The notes below the pieces were generated by a model. It did not search any database, was not told the DNA's origin, and saw only the letters and a program-made list of their open reading frames with translations. From Lysobacteraceae bacterium (lineage in GTDB: Bacteria; Pseudomonadota; Gammaproteobacteria; Xanthomonadales; Ahniellaceae), in the NCBI GenBank assembly GCA_021299185.1, contig JAJTHZ010000054.1:1-32123 (forward strand): a stretch of 32,123 bases of DNA, read 5' to 3'. Shown here one piece after another: positions 31,986 through 32,123 of the stretch (the stretch's first letter is position 1; each line of letters opens with the position of its first letter). A program made the position numbers and the translations under genes.

Positions 31986-32123
31986 GGGAACCTCTGAACA
32001 AGTCCCTCGAATTGTGGTCTGATTGAACCACACCCAGTCGCGACGTCCCAGATATGGCCCAGCTCACCTTTGGCGATGCCGAGTTCGCCGGCAAGGGGAA
32101 GACGACCCGCAAGGAGCGCTTCC
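31986..32123 (+). mobile_element. IS5-family insertion sequence, left end (continues past window)
   Basis: The left terminal inverted repeat starts GGGAACCTCTGAACAAGTCC at 31986, a form I know from IS5-family elements. A transposase start follows at 32054. A small perfect inverted repeat, TGTGGT (32013-32018) with ACCACA (32027-32032), lies in the leader. The exact outer base and target duplication cannot be fixed without the right end. Confidence 0.85.
32054..32123 (+). CDS. IS5-family transposase, N-terminal part (3' end outside window)
   Basis: The ATG at 32054 opens MAQLTFGDAEFAGKGKTTRK followed by E-R-F, the characteristic N terminus of IS5-group DDE transposases. Only 23 codons are in the window, so the catalytic domain cannot be inspected. 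The full protein, usually about 320-330 residues, would carry the DDE triad. Confidence 0.88.
   Translation, partial: MAQLTFGDAEFAGKGKTTRKERF

Noticed and set aside
1-32123. CRISPR array, tRNA, rRNA or phage gene cluster
   Set aside because: No regularly spaced direct repeats, no cloverleaf or rRNA-like sequence and no structural phage genes; the virion-core-like similarity of the SPFH protein reflects its family name only.

Overview
The window is about 32 kb of GC-rich, densely coding chromosome, most consistent with a Gammaproteobacterium of the Xanthomonadales/Lysobacterales (Rhodanobacteraceae- or Lysobacter-like). This rests on several things. Several secreted proteins end in a short [LI]F-x-D-G-F-E tail. 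A secreted esterase carries a C-terminal 'G-x-W-[YF]-x-P-x-T-S-G-Q-G' domain. There is a BlaI regulator next to a BlaR1-type M56 peptidase fused to a TonB C-terminal domain, a yaeQ gene, and the start of an IS5-family element. The taxonomy is inferred from protein style, not from a marker gene. No rRNA, tRNA or CRISPR array was seen.

Layout. Bases 1-5.0 kb hold envelope and secreted proteins: the tail of a DGFE protein, an M48/CAAX-type membrane protease, a delta-60-repeat DGFE protein (minus) and a class C beta-lactamase-like serine hydrolase with a degenerate DGVE tail. From 5.1 to 7.5 kb there are a DUF4240 protein, a small conserved hypothetical (minus) and an HExxH...E metallopeptidase. 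From 7.7 to 11.05 kb one uninterrupted frame holds two secreted modules: a small IPTL-CTERM-like protein that has no stop codon of its own, then a PD40 beta-propeller with its own signal peptide and a DGFE tail. From 11.2 to 17.3 kb come a tandem-repeat (BTRD1-like) secreted protein, a Sel1-repeat protein, an esterase and an R2K-type ATP-grasp protein. From 17.6 to 20.6 kb there are a three-helix membrane protein, a weak coupled ORF, and the BlaI/BlaR1-TonB pair preceded by two BlaI-type operators. From 20.8 to 23.9 kb (all minus) lie a two-domain CHRD protein, a TPR protein and an exported NTF2/SnoaL-like protein. From 24.2 to 27.0 kb lies a compact operon of SPFH protein, double zinc-ribbon membrane protein and small membrane protein, which parallels YdjI/YdjG/YdjH of Bacillus. 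From 27.0 to 29.6 kb (minus) are yaeQ, two small proteins and a MarR-GNAT fusion. From 29.9 to 31.85 kb lie a multi-helix membrane protein and a propeller lipoprotein. The window ends with an IS5-family element that cuts off the last codons of another DGFE protein.

Non-coding structure is rich. A family of short elements bounded by GAAACCGGGGTCAG/CTGACCCCGGTTTC inverted repeats, some with a second internal hairpin, lies mostly at gene 3' ends and often beside DGFE genes. A separate repeat of about 270 bp occurs twice in the same orientation, 8.9 kb apart.

The strongest candidate for something undescribed is the recurring C-terminal LF-x-D-G-F-E signature. It occurs on unrelated secreted folds (delta-60, PD40 propeller, CHRD and, in decayed form, a serine hydrolase) and lacks the transmembrane helix plus basic tail of PEP-CTERM or IPTL-CTERM signals.
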